From Candidatus Avidehalobacter gallistercoris (lineage in GTDB: Bacteria > Bacillota > Dehalobacteriia > UBA4068 > UBA4997): a DNA stretch of 43,253 bases. Made by a program: the position numbers and the translations under genes. Each line of letters begins with the position of its first letter. The first letter of the stretch is position 1. Under the pieces are notes generated by a model that was given only the letters and a program-made list of their open reading frames with translations, ran no database searches and was not told where the DNA came from. Positions 43,137 through 43,253 of the stretch are shown here, piece by piece. The DNA is taken from positions 1 through 43,253 of the forward strand of contig DVMH01000017.1 in NCBI GenBank assembly GCA_018715045.1. Direction: 5' to 3'.

Positions 43137-43253
43137 ATGGCAAAACAGAAATTTGAACGCACAAAGCCGCATGTAAACATCGGAACCATTGGTCACGTTG
43201 ACCATGGCAAGACGACTCTGACAGCGGCGATCACCCGCTGCCTGGCCTCTGCC
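43137..43253 (+). CDS. tuf: Translation elongation factor Tu, 5' part only
   Basis: EF-Tu delivers aminoacyl-tRNA to the ribosome. The window ends after 39 codons, which contain the family N-terminus ([23 protein letters not shown]) with the complete P-loop GHVDHGKT. The ATG has GGAGG about ten bases upstream. It follows fusA by 53 bases, as in the standard str operon. The rest lies beyond the window edge; truncation is due to the window and not to mutation. Confidence 0.95.
   Translation, partial: MAKQKFERTKPHVNIGTIGHVDHGKTTLTAAITRCLASA

Overview
The window is chromosomal DNA from a Bacillota (Firmicutes) bacterium. The support is the classical ribosomal and RNA-polymerase gene order, strong AAGGAGG-type ribosome binding sites, TTGACA/TATAAT-type promoters with 17-base spacing, frequent TTG starts, and an envelope gene set (S-layer homology proteins, CsaB, LytR-CpsA-Psr, WecG/TagA, copper-amine-oxidase-like domains) typical of Clostridia/Peptococcia or Negativicutes-like lineages. 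No rRNA, tRNA, insertion sequence, phage gene or CRISPR array was seen. The genus cannot be fixed from the sequence alone.

Layout. (1) 1-3990: a promoter drives rpmG-secE-nusG-rplK-rplA-rplJ-rplL, with RNA control elements: two apparent L1-binding rRNA mimics, an L10-type leader and terminators. (2) 3988-27831: a block of about 24 kb, mostly cell-envelope genes, lies between rplL and rpoB, which are adjacent in most bacteria. It holds pgeF (minus strand), an mreB-family gene, a copper-amine-oxidase-like-domain protein, LCP and WecG/TagA enzymes, an SLH protein, an RND pump (adaptor, pump, TolC-like), a second SLH protein, a DUF5693-type membrane protein, csaB, murJ, a WecA/TagO-type transferase, an SH3b protein, an ArsR/SmtB sensor, a sodium:solute symporter, and on the minus strand an amidase and a DNA-deoxyinosine glycosylase. 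(3) 27933-35748: rpoB-rpoC with their own promoter, a leader of about 390 bases and tandem terminators. (4) 35835-39546: a second interruption with two lipoproteins, an AT-rich XRE-cupin/GNAT pair, a small membrane protein and three copies of a palindromic intergenic repeat. (5) 39608-43253: promoter, L7Ae-family protein, rpsL, rpsG, fusA and the start of tuf.

How the genes fit together. The envelope block reads as a wall-polymer and S-layer assembly line. A WecA/TagO-type enzyme primes undecaprenyl phosphate, WecG/TagA adds the next sugar, and an LCP protein ligates the polymer to peptidoglycan. CsaB pyruvylates the polymer so that SLH domains can bind, and the SLH proteins are then displayed. 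MurJ, MreB, PgeF and the amidase serve peptidoglycan synthesis and turnover. The main points of interest are the split of the ribosomal/polymerase supercluster, the duplicated L1 site, an amidase that runs 118 codons antisense into a convergent symporter, the palindromic repeat family, and the AT-rich regulator/acetyltransferase island.
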